From positions 1 to 12,133 of the forward strand of contig CAJGDA010000041.1 of assembly GCA_904501935.1 (NCBI GenBank): DNA of 12,133 nucleotides. Reading direction: 5' to 3'. The translations under genes were made by a program, and so were the position numbers. The notes beneath the pieces were generated by a model, which had not been told where the DNA came from, ran no database searches, and worked only from the letters and a program-made list of their open reading frames with translations. This document shows, in pieces, positions 6,915 to 12,133 of this stretch. The stretch comes from an uncultured Methanobrevibacter sp. (GTDB lineage Archaea > Methanobacteriota > Methanobacteria > Methanobacteriales > Methanobacteriaceae). The first letter of the stretch is position 1. Each line of letters opens with the position of its first letter.

Positions 6915-7346
6915 ATGGCATTAATATTAATTAGGGGAGAAAACAATTCAAAATTGCTTAATGCAATTGTCGATATAGAACATCATGGTAATTTGAATTT
7001 AGAGTCAAAGCCTAAAATAATCGATTCTAGTTTTGCCGATTCATTAGTGGAAAGCATTTTAAAATCAAAACTTAAAACAAAATCAAATGTTGCCACTGCT
7101 TTTTTTGTAAGGGAAGACACTACTTTAAGCATATTGCAAGTTAAAAAAATTCATCCTCCAGCACACGTGGTTGTTGTTAGTGATGAATATGATGGCTATA
7201 ACAAATTAATTGATTTATTAGATGAATCAGAGCCATTCCAAAGTTATCGTTCACATAAAGCAAAAAATGAGTGTTTAATAGATTATACTATAGAAGGTGA
7301 AAACAGGTATATCAAAAATGAAAAATTAAACAGCTATATGAAATAG
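6915..7346 (+). CDS. Small conserved methanogen protein, possibly DUF356
   Basis: Encodes 143 residues with no signal peptide or TM helix. The start MALILIRGENNSKLLNAI and the following DIEHHGNL recall the uncharacterised DUF356 family of methanogens; this is from memory and tentative. Seen: an alternating hydrophobic/charged pattern (ALILIRG, VATAFFVRE, HVVVVSDEY) that suggests a small alpha/beta fold, and a lysine-rich C-terminal end (KNEKLNSYMK). No catalytic motif is evident. I chose ATG at 6915, preceded by GGGG at 6903-6906. The upstream in-frame start at 6873 would translate the T-tract terminator into a phenylalanine run and is unlikely. No promoter fits in the 15 nt after that T-tract, so expression may depend on readthrough or on a promoter inside the previous gene. 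The stop abuts that of the converging MBF1 gene. Confidence 0.75.
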   Translation: MALILIRGENNSKLLNAIVDIEHHGNLNLESKPKIIDSSFADSLVESILKSKLKTKSNVATAFFVREDTTLSILQVKKIHPPAHVVVVSDEYDGYNKLIDLLDESEPFQSYRSHKAKNECLIDYTIEGENRYIKNEKLNSYMK

Positions 7347-7366
7347 CTATTTTCTTTTTATTTTCA
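7332..7366 (+). terminator. Terminator at the convergent gene junction
   Basis: AGCTAT (7332-7337) and ATAGCT (7343-7348) form a hairpin over the two stop codons; the plus strand continues with a T-rich run (7350-7366). For the minus strand, reading on from the MBF1 stop gives a T-rich run inside the last codons of the plus gene (about 7306-7330). Each gene's terminator therefore lies in the other's coding end. Confidence 0.5.
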
Positions 7367-7838
7367 TTATATTTCCAAGGGTACGTTCTCCTGAGGAACT
7401 GTTGATAAATTGATTTAAGTCAACACTATCCACTTTTTCAAGAAGTTTTATATCCAAAGCTTTTTCCAGCTTTCTAGTTAATTTTGTGTCAGGAGTCATT
7501 TTTCCAGTTTCAATTCTTGTAATGACTGAAACCCTTTCATTGATCTTTTTACCTAAATCTTCACGGGACCAATTTTTAGATTCTCTTGCTTTTCTAATTT
7601 CCACTTCAAAATCTTCAATTAACTCGTCTGAAGGTTCATCATTTCTTGAGTAATTGCGATTTCTTGTATTATTTTGTGTTTTTCCTTTTGGTTGTTGTCT
7701 AAATTTTGGTTTAGGTGGTGCTTTTTGTATTGTTCCAAGTTTTGAGCACTCTTTACATACAACCATAACAGACCCTTCAATTTTTGCTCTTATAGGATTA
7801 TTTTCGGGTACTGGTTTTCCACAAATTTCACATTCCAT
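7347..7838 (-). CDS. mbf1: Archaeal multiprotein bridging factor 1 (MBF1)
   Basis: A 163-residue DNA-binding-type protein. Seen: an N-terminal zinc ribbon MECEICG...VVCKECSK with C3, C6, C28 and C31; a basic, proline- and asparagine-rich linker (about 38-70); a Cro/C1-type helix-turn-helix at about 79-132 (IRKARESKNWSREDLGKKI, then SVITRIETGKMTPDTKLTRK), which carries the conserved RIE-G turn of the family; and a C-terminal tail ending LGNIMKIKRK. This is the standard archaeal MBF1 layout and length. Known: eukaryotic MBF1 bridges TBP and activators; archaeal MBF1 appears linked to transcription or translation and its exact role is debated. The start is ATG at 7838, which begins the zinc ribbon directly; a longer frame adds 25 AT-rich, unlikely residues over the promoter. 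It diverges from PAN. Confidence 0.93.
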   Translation of the reverse strand: MECEICGKPVPENNPIRAKIEGSVMVVCKECSKLGTIQKAPPKPKFRQQPKGKTQNNTRNRNYSRNDEPSDELIEDFEVEIRKARESKNWSREDLGKKINERVSVITRIETGKMTPDTKLTRKLEKALDIKLLEKVDSVDLNQFINSSSGERTLGNIMKIKRK

Positions 7839-7878
7839 ATTGATCAGATTCCTTATGTTAATTTTAATATTATATTTA

Positions 7879-7889
7879 TTATATATCCC
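7879..7889 (-). promoter_or_regulatory. Candidate MBF1 promoter (TATA box)
   Basis: On the minus strand GGGATATATAA holds a TATA box. It predicts a start near 7857 and a leader of about 18 nt before ATG at 7838. Confidence 0.5.
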
Positions 7890-7926
7890 TATTAAATATT
7901 TGTTAGTATACAATAAAATGAATACC

Positions 7927-7943
7927 TTTAAATACTTTAAAGT
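7927..7943 (+). promoter_or_regulatory. Candidate PAN promoter with overlapping palindrome
   Basis: TTTAAATAC (7927-7935) is a TATA box predicting a start near 7957 and a leader of about 50 nt. ACTTTAAAGT (7934-7943) is a perfect 10-nt palindrome at the edge of the box and could be a regulator site; that part is speculation. The rest of the 168-nt divergent gap is AT-rich leader. Confidence 0.5.
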
Positions 7944-7965
7944 TACAAATTGTTATTAAACTAAC

Positions 7966-8001
7966 ATGTTTATGAAAAATTTATTCGCTAACTGGAGATG
8001 A
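7966..8001 (+). other. Possible 11-codon upstream ORF in the PAN leader
   Basis: ATG at 7966 opens a frame MFMKNLFANWR that ends in TGA at 7999-8001, inside the PAN ribosome binding site. It has no clear ribosome binding site of its own, and may be chance. Confidence 0.2.
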
Positions 8002-8002
8002 T
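7994..8002 (+). promoter_or_regulatory. PAN ribosome binding site
   Basis: GGAGATGAT matches the archaeal GGAGGTGAT at eight of nine positions, and lies 4 nt before ATG at 8007. It shows that the ATG at 7998, which is inside this site, is not the start. Confidence 0.65.
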
Positions 8003-8006
8003 TCAC

Positions 8007-9263
8007 ATGGATAATTTCGATGACTTGGAAAATTCTTCAAAAGAAGAATTAATTGAAAAAGTAGTAATTCTTCAAGATGAAATTGATTTGTTAAGAGAAG
8101 AAAGATCCAAAGCTAAAAGTAACTTAATGTGGAAAGTTAGGAAATTAGAGAAAGATAAAGTCTTAATTGAAAATGAAAAGATTAGACTTGAGAGAGAAAC
8201 CAAATCTTTACGTTCTGAAGTGGACAGATTTAGGTCTCCACCTTTAGTGTTAGCTACTATTACTGAAGTTTTAGATGATAATAGAATGACTGTTAAAAGT
8301 AGTACAGGACCTAGTTTTCTTGTTAATTACTCAAAATTCTTAGATGAAAAGCTATTAGTACCCGGTTCAAGGGTTGCATTAAACCAACAAACATTCGGTA
8401 TTGTTGAGATATTGCCATCAGAAAAAGATGCTAATGTTTCCGGAATGGAAATTGAAACCAAACCGGATATTACTTATGAGCAAATTGGTGGTTTGGAAGA
8501 GCAAATTATTGAAGTTAAAGAGACTGTTGAATTGCCTTTGACTGAACCTGAACTGTTCGAGAAAGTAGGTATCGAACCGCCTAAAGGAATATTGTTATAT
8601 GGTCCGCCTGGAACCGGTAAAACATTGCTTGCCAAAGCGGTAGCTAATGAAACCAATGCCACTTTCATTAAAATAGTGGCTTCAGAGTTTGTTAAAAAAT
8701 ACATAGGTGAAGGTGCAAGGCTTGTCCGTGAAGTATTTGAACTTGCTAAAGAAAAAGCTCCTGCAATCATATTTATCGATGAACTTGATGCTGTTGCAGC
8801 TAAAAGACTTAAAAGTTCCACTAGTGGAGATAGAGAGGTTCAAAGAACTTTAATGCAATTGCTTGCAGAACTTGACGGATTTGAATCCAGAGGAGATATT
8901 GGAATTATTGGCGCAACCAATAGGCCGGATATTTTGGATCCTGCTCTCCTACGTCCGGGCCGTTTTGATAGATTTATCGAAGTCCCTCTTCCTAATGTAG
9001 ATGGCAGACGTGAAATTCTCAAAATCCACACTAAAAACATGTCATTGGATGACGAGGTCAGCATTGATTTGCTTGCTGATATAACAGAAGAGTTATCTGG
9101 TGCAGATTTAAAAGCCGTATGTACTGAAGCCGGTATGTTTGCAATTCGTGAAAAACGTGATAAAATTACTGTAGCAGACTTCATGGATGCTATTGATAAA
9201 GTAATGAGTAAAACCAAAGAAGATGAATTGTTCAAAACAGAAGCCGGAGTAATGTTCGGTTAA
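8007..9263 (+). CDS. pan: Proteasome-activating nucleotidase (PAN)
   Basis: A 418-residue AAA+ ATPase that forms hexamers, unfolds substrates and feeds them to the 20S proteasome. Seen: an N-terminal coiled coil with heptad-like Leu/Ile (about 11-75); an OB-fold domain (about 78-136); a linker; then the AAA+ module with Walker A GPPGTGKT (199-206), the pore loop KKYIGEG (230-236), Walker B IIFIDELDA (254-262), the second region of homology GATNRPDILDPALLRPGRFDR split over 302-322 with likely arginine fingers R316 and R319, and sensor 2 SGADLKA (364-370). Length is normal. Odd: the C-terminus reads Met-Phe-Gly, so the HbYX motif that opens the proteasome gate carries Phe in place of Tyr. It diverges from MBF1 and is followed by a C/D guide RNA. 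Confidence 0.97.
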   Translation: MDNFDDLENSSKEELIEKVVILQDEIDLLREERSKAKSNLMWKVRKLEKDKVLIENEKIRLERETKSLRSEVDRFRSPPLVLATITEVLDDNRMTVKSSTGPSFLVNYSKFLDEKLLVPGSRVALNQQTFGIVEILPSEKDANVSGMEIETKPDITYEQIGGLEEQIIEVKETVELPLTEPELFEKVGIEPPKGILLYGPPGTGKTLLAKAVANETNATFIKIVASEFVKKYIGEGARLVREVFELAKEKAPAIIFIDELDAVAAKRLKSSTSGDREVQRTLMQLLAELDGFESRGDIGIIGATNRPDILDPALLRPGRFDRFIEVPLPNVDGRREILKIHTKNMSLDDEVSIDLLADITEELSGADLKAVCTEAGMFAIREKRDKITVADFMDAIDKVMSKTKEDELFKTEAGVMFG

Positions 9264-9274
9264 TTTAATATATT

Positions 9275-9340
9275 AATAAGCCTATGATGAACCCTATGAG
9301 CTCTGATATGTGATGAATGATGGGCGAGCTGAGGCTTATT
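9275..9340 (+). ncRNA. C/D box guide RNA (2'-O-methylation sRNA)
   Basis: All elements of an archaeal C/D sRNA are present in order. Terminal stem AATAAGCC (9275-9282) pairs perfectly with GGCTTATT (9333-9340). C box ATGATGA is at 9284-9290, guide 1 ACCCTATGAGCT at 9291-9302 (12 nt), D' box CTGA at 9303-9306, a 3-nt spacer, C' box GTGATGA at 9310-9316, guide 2 ATGATGGGCGAG at 9317-9328 (12 nt), and D box CTGA at 9329-9332. Both guides have the standard 12-nt length. Such RNAs bind L7Ae, Nop5 and fibrillarin, which methylates the target base paired to the fifth guide nucleotide upstream of D or D'. It starts 11 nt after the PAN stop, so it is probably processed from the PAN transcript; a TATA-like run (9267-9274) is too near for its own promoter. 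Confidence 0.93.
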
Positions 9341-9357
9341 ATTTTAATCTTTTTTTT
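9341..9357 (+). terminator. T-tract terminator behind the guide RNA
   Basis: A T-rich run ending in eight Ts (9350-9357) directly follows the terminal stem of the guide RNA. It would end the PAN-sRNA transcript. Confidence 0.6.
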
Positions 9358-9363
9358 GTAAAA

Positions 9364-9376
9364 CTTTATTTAAAAG
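9364..9376 (+). promoter_or_regulatory. Promoter for a probably leaderless mRNA
   Basis: TTTATTTAA (9365-9373) is centred 27 nt before ATG at 9396, the normal TATA-to-start distance, and no ribosome binding site precedes that ATG. Transcription therefore probably begins at or next to the start codon. Confidence 0.5.
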
Positions 9377-9395
9377 TAAATTCTAATAGTTAATC

Positions 9396-10397
9396 ATGTT
9401 CTTTAATAAAAATGATAGTAAAGTTAATGAAAGAATTCTTTATAAAACAAAACCTAACATGATTTTAGGTTGTAAAAAAGCAATTTTGGGGCTTGTTTTA
9501 CTAGTCATTGTTTTTATTGTTTCTCCTATGGTAATTCAATTCATTGGTGAGATGCAGGTTTACCTAATTTCTCAAATCAAACTTCCTTTGACTAGATATG
9601 CCGCCATAGCTTTCTTTGTGGTCATTCTTATTATTATATTATTTATTATATGGCAACTTATTGGCTGGTATTCCATCGAATATACATTGACTGATTCAAG
9701 AATTATCATTAAGTCAGGCGTATTATCAACTAAAAGGACATATATGCCATATTCAACTATTCAAGATGTCAATACTTCCCAAAATTTTCTTGCCAGATTA
9801 TTCAACGTAGGTTCAGTATCCGTTTTTAGCGCATATGACAATAATGAGATGGAGCTGAAAAACATTTCAAACCCTTTGGAAGTTGAAGAAATAATTTTCT
9901 CAAAAATTGTTAATCCTAGAAGCTTCCAGCCACAGCATAGGCGTATTGATCAATATCAACAGCCTCAAGGTGGAAATTATTTTGATGAAGATGAATATTT
10001 GGGTAGAAATGAATTTTATGATGAATTTGAGCCGATTACTCCCATAACTCATGAAAGGAATATTTCTCAAAGAAGAGAATATGAGTATTATCCGGAAGAT
10101 TTTCCTGCTGAAGATAAGTATCCGAAATATGAATATGAACCTTATAACGATAGGTTCACTAATAATGTAAACAGATTTGCCGATGATTTAGGACAAAATA
10201 ATGTATATTCTGATGATGCTCATTATAATGGAGTAAGGGATGATTATTCTTATAGTAATGATGATTATTATGATGATATTGGAGCTCAAAATCATTATAA
10301 TGAAGATAGAAAAGATTTATCAAAAAACAGTTCAAATAATGTAGAGGAGTCTACTGAAAAAGTAATCAGAAAACATTTTGATAGATTTAAAAAATAA
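9396..10397 (+). CDS. Two-TM bPH2-domain membrane protein with acidic Tyr-rich tail
   Basis: A 333-residue protein. Seen: two hydrophobic helices at about 28-50 and 68-90; then a bacterial/archaeal PH-like domain (bPH2, the YdbS/DUF304 type) at about 92-170, recognisable from YSIEYTLTDSRIIIKSG, the PYSTIQDV strand (118-125) and the FNVGSVSVFSA strand (136-146). Such proteins are poorly understood membrane proteins; the PH-like domain faces the cytosol by the usual topology. Odd: residues ~171-333 form a long tail without hydrophobic core, packed with Tyr, Asp, Glu and Asn (for example NDDYYDDI at 288-295 and REYEYYPEDF at 227-236), predicted disordered, ending in a short basic stretch (VIRKHFDRFKK). 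Nearest relatives of this class usually stop after the PH domain, as far as I know. It has its own, probably leaderless, promoter; partners are unknown. Confidence 0.85.
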   Translation: MFFNKNDSKVNERILYKTKPNMILGCKKAILGLVLLVIVFIVSPMVIQFIGEMQVYLISQIKLPLTRYAAIAFFVVILIIILFIIWQLIGWYSIEYTLTDSRIIIKSGVLSTKRTYMPYSTIQDVNTSQNFLARLFNVGSVSVFSAYDNNEMELKNISNPLEVEEIIFSKIVNPRSFQPQHRRIDQYQQPQGGNYFDEDEYLGRNEFYDEFEPITPITHERNISQRREYEYYPEDFPAEDKYPKYEYEPYNDRFTNNVNRFADDLGQNNVYSDDAHYNGVRDDYSYSNDDYYDDIGAQNHYNEDRKDLSKNSSNNVEESTEKVIRKHFDRFKK

Positions 10398-10422
10398 ATT
10401 GCTATTAGCTATTTTGATTTTT

Positions 10423-10428
10423 GGGTGA
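10423..10428 (+). promoter_or_regulatory. Ribosome binding site of trmG10
   Basis: GGGTGA, 5 nt before ATG at 10434. It overlaps an in-frame GTG at 10425, which is therefore not the likely start. The 36-nt gap before the gene is T-rich, with no clear promoter. Confidence 0.55.
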
Positions 10429-10433
10429 ATTTA

Positions 10434-11471
10434 ATGGAATTGTTATGCATTCAGTCACAGGAACATCCGCAGTTGCCTCTGGCGGAGTTAAGGGCAGTTA
10501 TGGAATGTGAAGATATTTCTGCAGATATTGATGTAATAACTGAAGGTTTAGTAATATTAAAAAATATTTCTGAAGATAATTTGTATAATTATTATCAGAT
10601 TTTAACTAAAAGATTAGGTTACACACATGAGATTCATGAAATAATTAAAGAGACAAATGTTGAAAGCTTCGATAAGGATATCTCATCTATTGATTGGTCA
10701 GAATATATTGACGAAACATTTGCGGTTCGTGTAAAAAGATTTAATTCGGATATCGATACTGTTGGAACTGAAAGAAAGGCAGGTTCATTAATTCTTAATA
10801 ATTGTGATAATATTAAAGTCAATCTGACAAAACCGAAATCCCTAGTTCGCATTGTTGCATTTAAAGATGATTTGTTTATAGCTATTGAACGAATTAAATT
10901 AAATAAAAAACATTTTGAAGAGAGTAAGCCTCATAAAAGACCTTTCTTTTATCCTGGATCCATGAACCCAAAATTAGCCAGATGCATGGTAAATCTATCA
11001 AGGGTTAAAGAAGGGCAATTGGTATTGGACCCATTTTGCGGAACTGGCGGAATACTGATTGAGGCAGGTTTGATTGGCTGTAAGGTTGTCGGTTCAGATA
11101 TTTACTGGAAAATGAAAAATGGAACATCAATTAATTTAGATTATTATGGAATCACTGATTATAGGACATTCAATCTTGATGTTCGTGAACTTAAAATGTA
11201 TGAAAAGGTAAATAGTGTTGTCACAGACCCTCCCTACGGTATATCCACATCAACTGGGGATATCGAAGGCAATGATATATTCAGGGAATTTTTTAAGGCA
11301 ATCTATGACAATATGCTAGATGATGCTTATTTATGCATGGCAAGTCCTCATTATGTTGATTTAAAGCCAATGGCTGATGAAGTCGGCTTTGAAATTGTCG
11401 AGCAATATGGAATTAAAATGCATAGGAGTTTGACTAGAATTATTTCAGTAATTCGCAAAAAATTGAATTAA
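10434..11471 (+). CDS. trmG10: tRNA (guanine(10)-N2)-dimethyltransferase (archaeal Trm11/TrmG10)
   Basis: A 345-residue tRNA methyltransferase that makes N2-methyl- and N2,N2-dimethylguanosine at position 10 using SAM. Seen: an N-terminal THUMP-type RNA-binding region (about 55-155, with FAVRVKRF at 96-103 and VRIVAFKDDLFIAIE at 138-152); the linker HKRPFFYPGSMNPKLAR (167-183), typical of this family; SAM motif I LDPFCGTGGILIEAG (198-212); the acidic strand VVGSDI (218-223); the catalytic motif IV VVTDPPYGIS (262-271); and a C-terminal strand ending SLTRIISVIRKK. Length and domain order are normal for the archaeal enzyme. It may be cotranscribed with the bPH2 gene 36 nt upstream, but no functional link is evident. 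The rRNA operon begins downstream. The related Trm11 or TrmN/Trm14 families are less likely given the motifs. Confidence 0.92.
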   Translation: MELLCIQSQEHPQLPLAELRAVMECEDISADIDVITEGLVILKNISEDNLYNYYQILTKRLGYTHEIHEIIKETNVESFDKDISSIDWSEYIDETFAVRVKRFNSDIDTVGTERKAGSLILNNCDNIKVNLTKPKSLVRIVAFKDDLFIAIERIKLNKKHFEESKPHKRPFFYPGSMNPKLARCMVNLSRVKEGQLVLDPFCGTGGILIEAGLIGCKVVGSDIYWKMKNGTSINLDYYGITDYRTFNLDVRELKMYEKVNSVVTDPPYGISTSTGDIEGNDIFREFFKAIYDNMLDDAYLCMASPHYVDLKPMADEVGFEIVEQYGIKMHRSLTRIISVIRKKLN

Positions 11472-11481
11472 TATAGTTACC

Positions 11482-11489
11482 TTTATATA
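11482..11489 (+). promoter_or_regulatory. Candidate stable-RNA promoter (TATA box)
   Basis: TTTATATA is the consensus methanogen box A, with a predicted start near 11513. It is the best TATA box upstream of 16S, but lies over 500 bases away; a weaker promoter in the AT-rich run near 11697-11730, just before the composition change, is an alternative. Confidence 0.4.
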
Positions 11490-11856
11490 CTAGTTATTTA
11501 TTTTGCTTTTTTGAAAGCCGTATTACTTCCTAATTTTGTTTTATTTAATTATTTTTAGCTATTTAATTTTTTCATTGGATTTTTTCAAATTTTTTTCAAA
11601 TTATTTTTTCAGTTAAAATAATAATTATTTATTTTAGATAATAATTTTAATTAAAGCTTATTTTTTAATAAAAACTATTTTTAATTATTATTTATTTTTT
11701 ATATTATTAATTGCAATATTTTTTAATTGATTTTGTTAATAAAATTTGTCTGTCTATTAGATGTGCTATGTGTTTATGGCGATGACTTAAGTATTATTGT
11801 ATGGAACAATTTTTACTATGATGGTTGCATTTCCGCATGTAGCTATACATTTGTGA

Positions 11857-11878
11857 GTACTTGAATTTTCTCAAGTAT
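11857..11878 (+). repeat. Leader hairpin 1
   Basis: GTACTTGA (11857-11864) and TCAAGTAT (11871-11878) pair over eight positions (one G-T) with a 6-nt loop. It lies in the presumed pre-16S leader. Confidence 0.5.
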
Positions 11879-11966
11879 GATGTTGGTTTTGTAGATGTGG
11901 TGAATTAGTTACAATATAATTTGTTTCAAATTTAGTGTATACTCGTCTATGTTTTTTTAGCGTACT

Positions 11967-11992
11967 TCATAATATCAATTGACTTATTATGA
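11967..11992 (+). repeat. Leader hairpin 2, just before 16S
   Basis: TCATAATA (11967-11974) and TATTATGA (11985-11992) form a perfect 8-bp stem with a 10-nt loop, ending about 15 nt before the mature 16S end. Confidence 0.5.
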
Positions 11993-12007
11993 TCTGTTAT
12001 GTGTTCA

Positions 12008-12133
<126 letters not shown>

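Larger units (their letters stand above)
11472..12007 (+). other. Non-coding region and 5' leader of the rRNA operon
   Basis: No protein gene is seen in these 536 bases. The first part (to about 11745) is extremely AT-rich, with long T runs and a short direct repeat TTTTTTCAAAT (about 11580-11600), and also holds T-tracts that may terminate trmG10. From about 11745 the base composition turns less AT-rich, consistent with the transcribed pre-16S leader. That leader carries several inverted repeats. The strand of the processing stem that encloses 16S should lie here, but its partner behind 16S is outside the window. Confidence 0.6.

Noticed and set aside
7654..7959. 101-codon plus-strand frame with cysteines, across the MBF1 start
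   Set aside because: It is antisense to a clearly recognised MBF1 gene; the Cys-rich text is the mirror of the zinc ribbon and basic linker codons.
8474..9235. Two minus-strand frames under the AAA+ module
   Set aside because: Shadows of the strongly conserved PAN coding sequence.
11521..11745. AT-rich stretch as a replication origin or mobile element end
   Set aside because: No origin-recognition-box repeats, no Cdc6 gene and no terminal inverted repeats; high AT alone is ordinary for intergenic DNA in this genome.
11745..12007. A tRNA or second C/D RNA in the rRNA leader
   Set aside because: No T-loop GGTTC-type text, no acceptor stem with a cloverleaf, and no C box paired with a CTGA at guide spacing could be found.

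Overview
The window comes from a low-GC methanogenic archaeon of the Methanobacteriales, most likely Methanobrevibacter. The evidence is a Mur-ligase homologue, an MraY-like transferase and a CarB-like ATP-grasp protein of the pseudomurein (archaeal cell wall) type, a PAN proteasomal ATPase, MBF1, archaeal TrmG10, T-rich terminators, TATA-box promoters, GGAGGTGAT-type ribosome binding sites, and a 16S rRNA that begins in archaeal style at the right edge. The genus call is from overall resemblance; no search was run.

Left part (1-6876, all plus strand): the 3' part of a PRMT-like methyltransferase, a HycI-type hydrogenase maturation peptidase, and a probable cell wall run: an ATP-grasp ligase (start overlapping the hycI stop by ATGA), an MraY-like polyprenyl-phosphate glycosyl-phosphotransferase with an unusual soluble insertion, and a MurE-like ligase whose N-terminal domain is duplicated in tandem. 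Two tightly coupled genes for exported or membrane-anchored proteins of unknown function follow: one has a POTRA-like (FtsQ-like) layout, the other a zinc ribbon predicted to lie outside the cell. They end at a clear hairpin plus T-tract terminator.

Middle part (6877-9357): a small conserved methanogen protein and MBF1 converge with abutting stop codons. MBF1 and PAN diverge from a shared promoter region. Directly behind PAN lies a complete C/D box guide RNA (9275-9340), with two 12-nt guides and a perfect 8-bp terminal stem, followed by a T-tract.

Right part (9358-12133): a probably leaderless gene for a two-TM bPH2-domain membrane protein with a long acidic, tyrosine-rich tail; TrmG10, the tRNA guanosine-10 dimethyltransferase; then about 535 bases without a protein gene. 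That stretch has an extremely AT-rich upstream half and a less AT-rich, hairpin-bearing half that looks like the pre-rRNA leader. The first ~126 nt of 16S rRNA close the window.

The most noteworthy items are the duplicated N-domain of the Mur ligase, the insertion in the MraY-like enzyme, the C/D guide RNA and its possible targets, and the two uncharacterised envelope proteins linked to the cell wall genes. The window is otherwise a core-genome region with no mobile element or CRISPR array.
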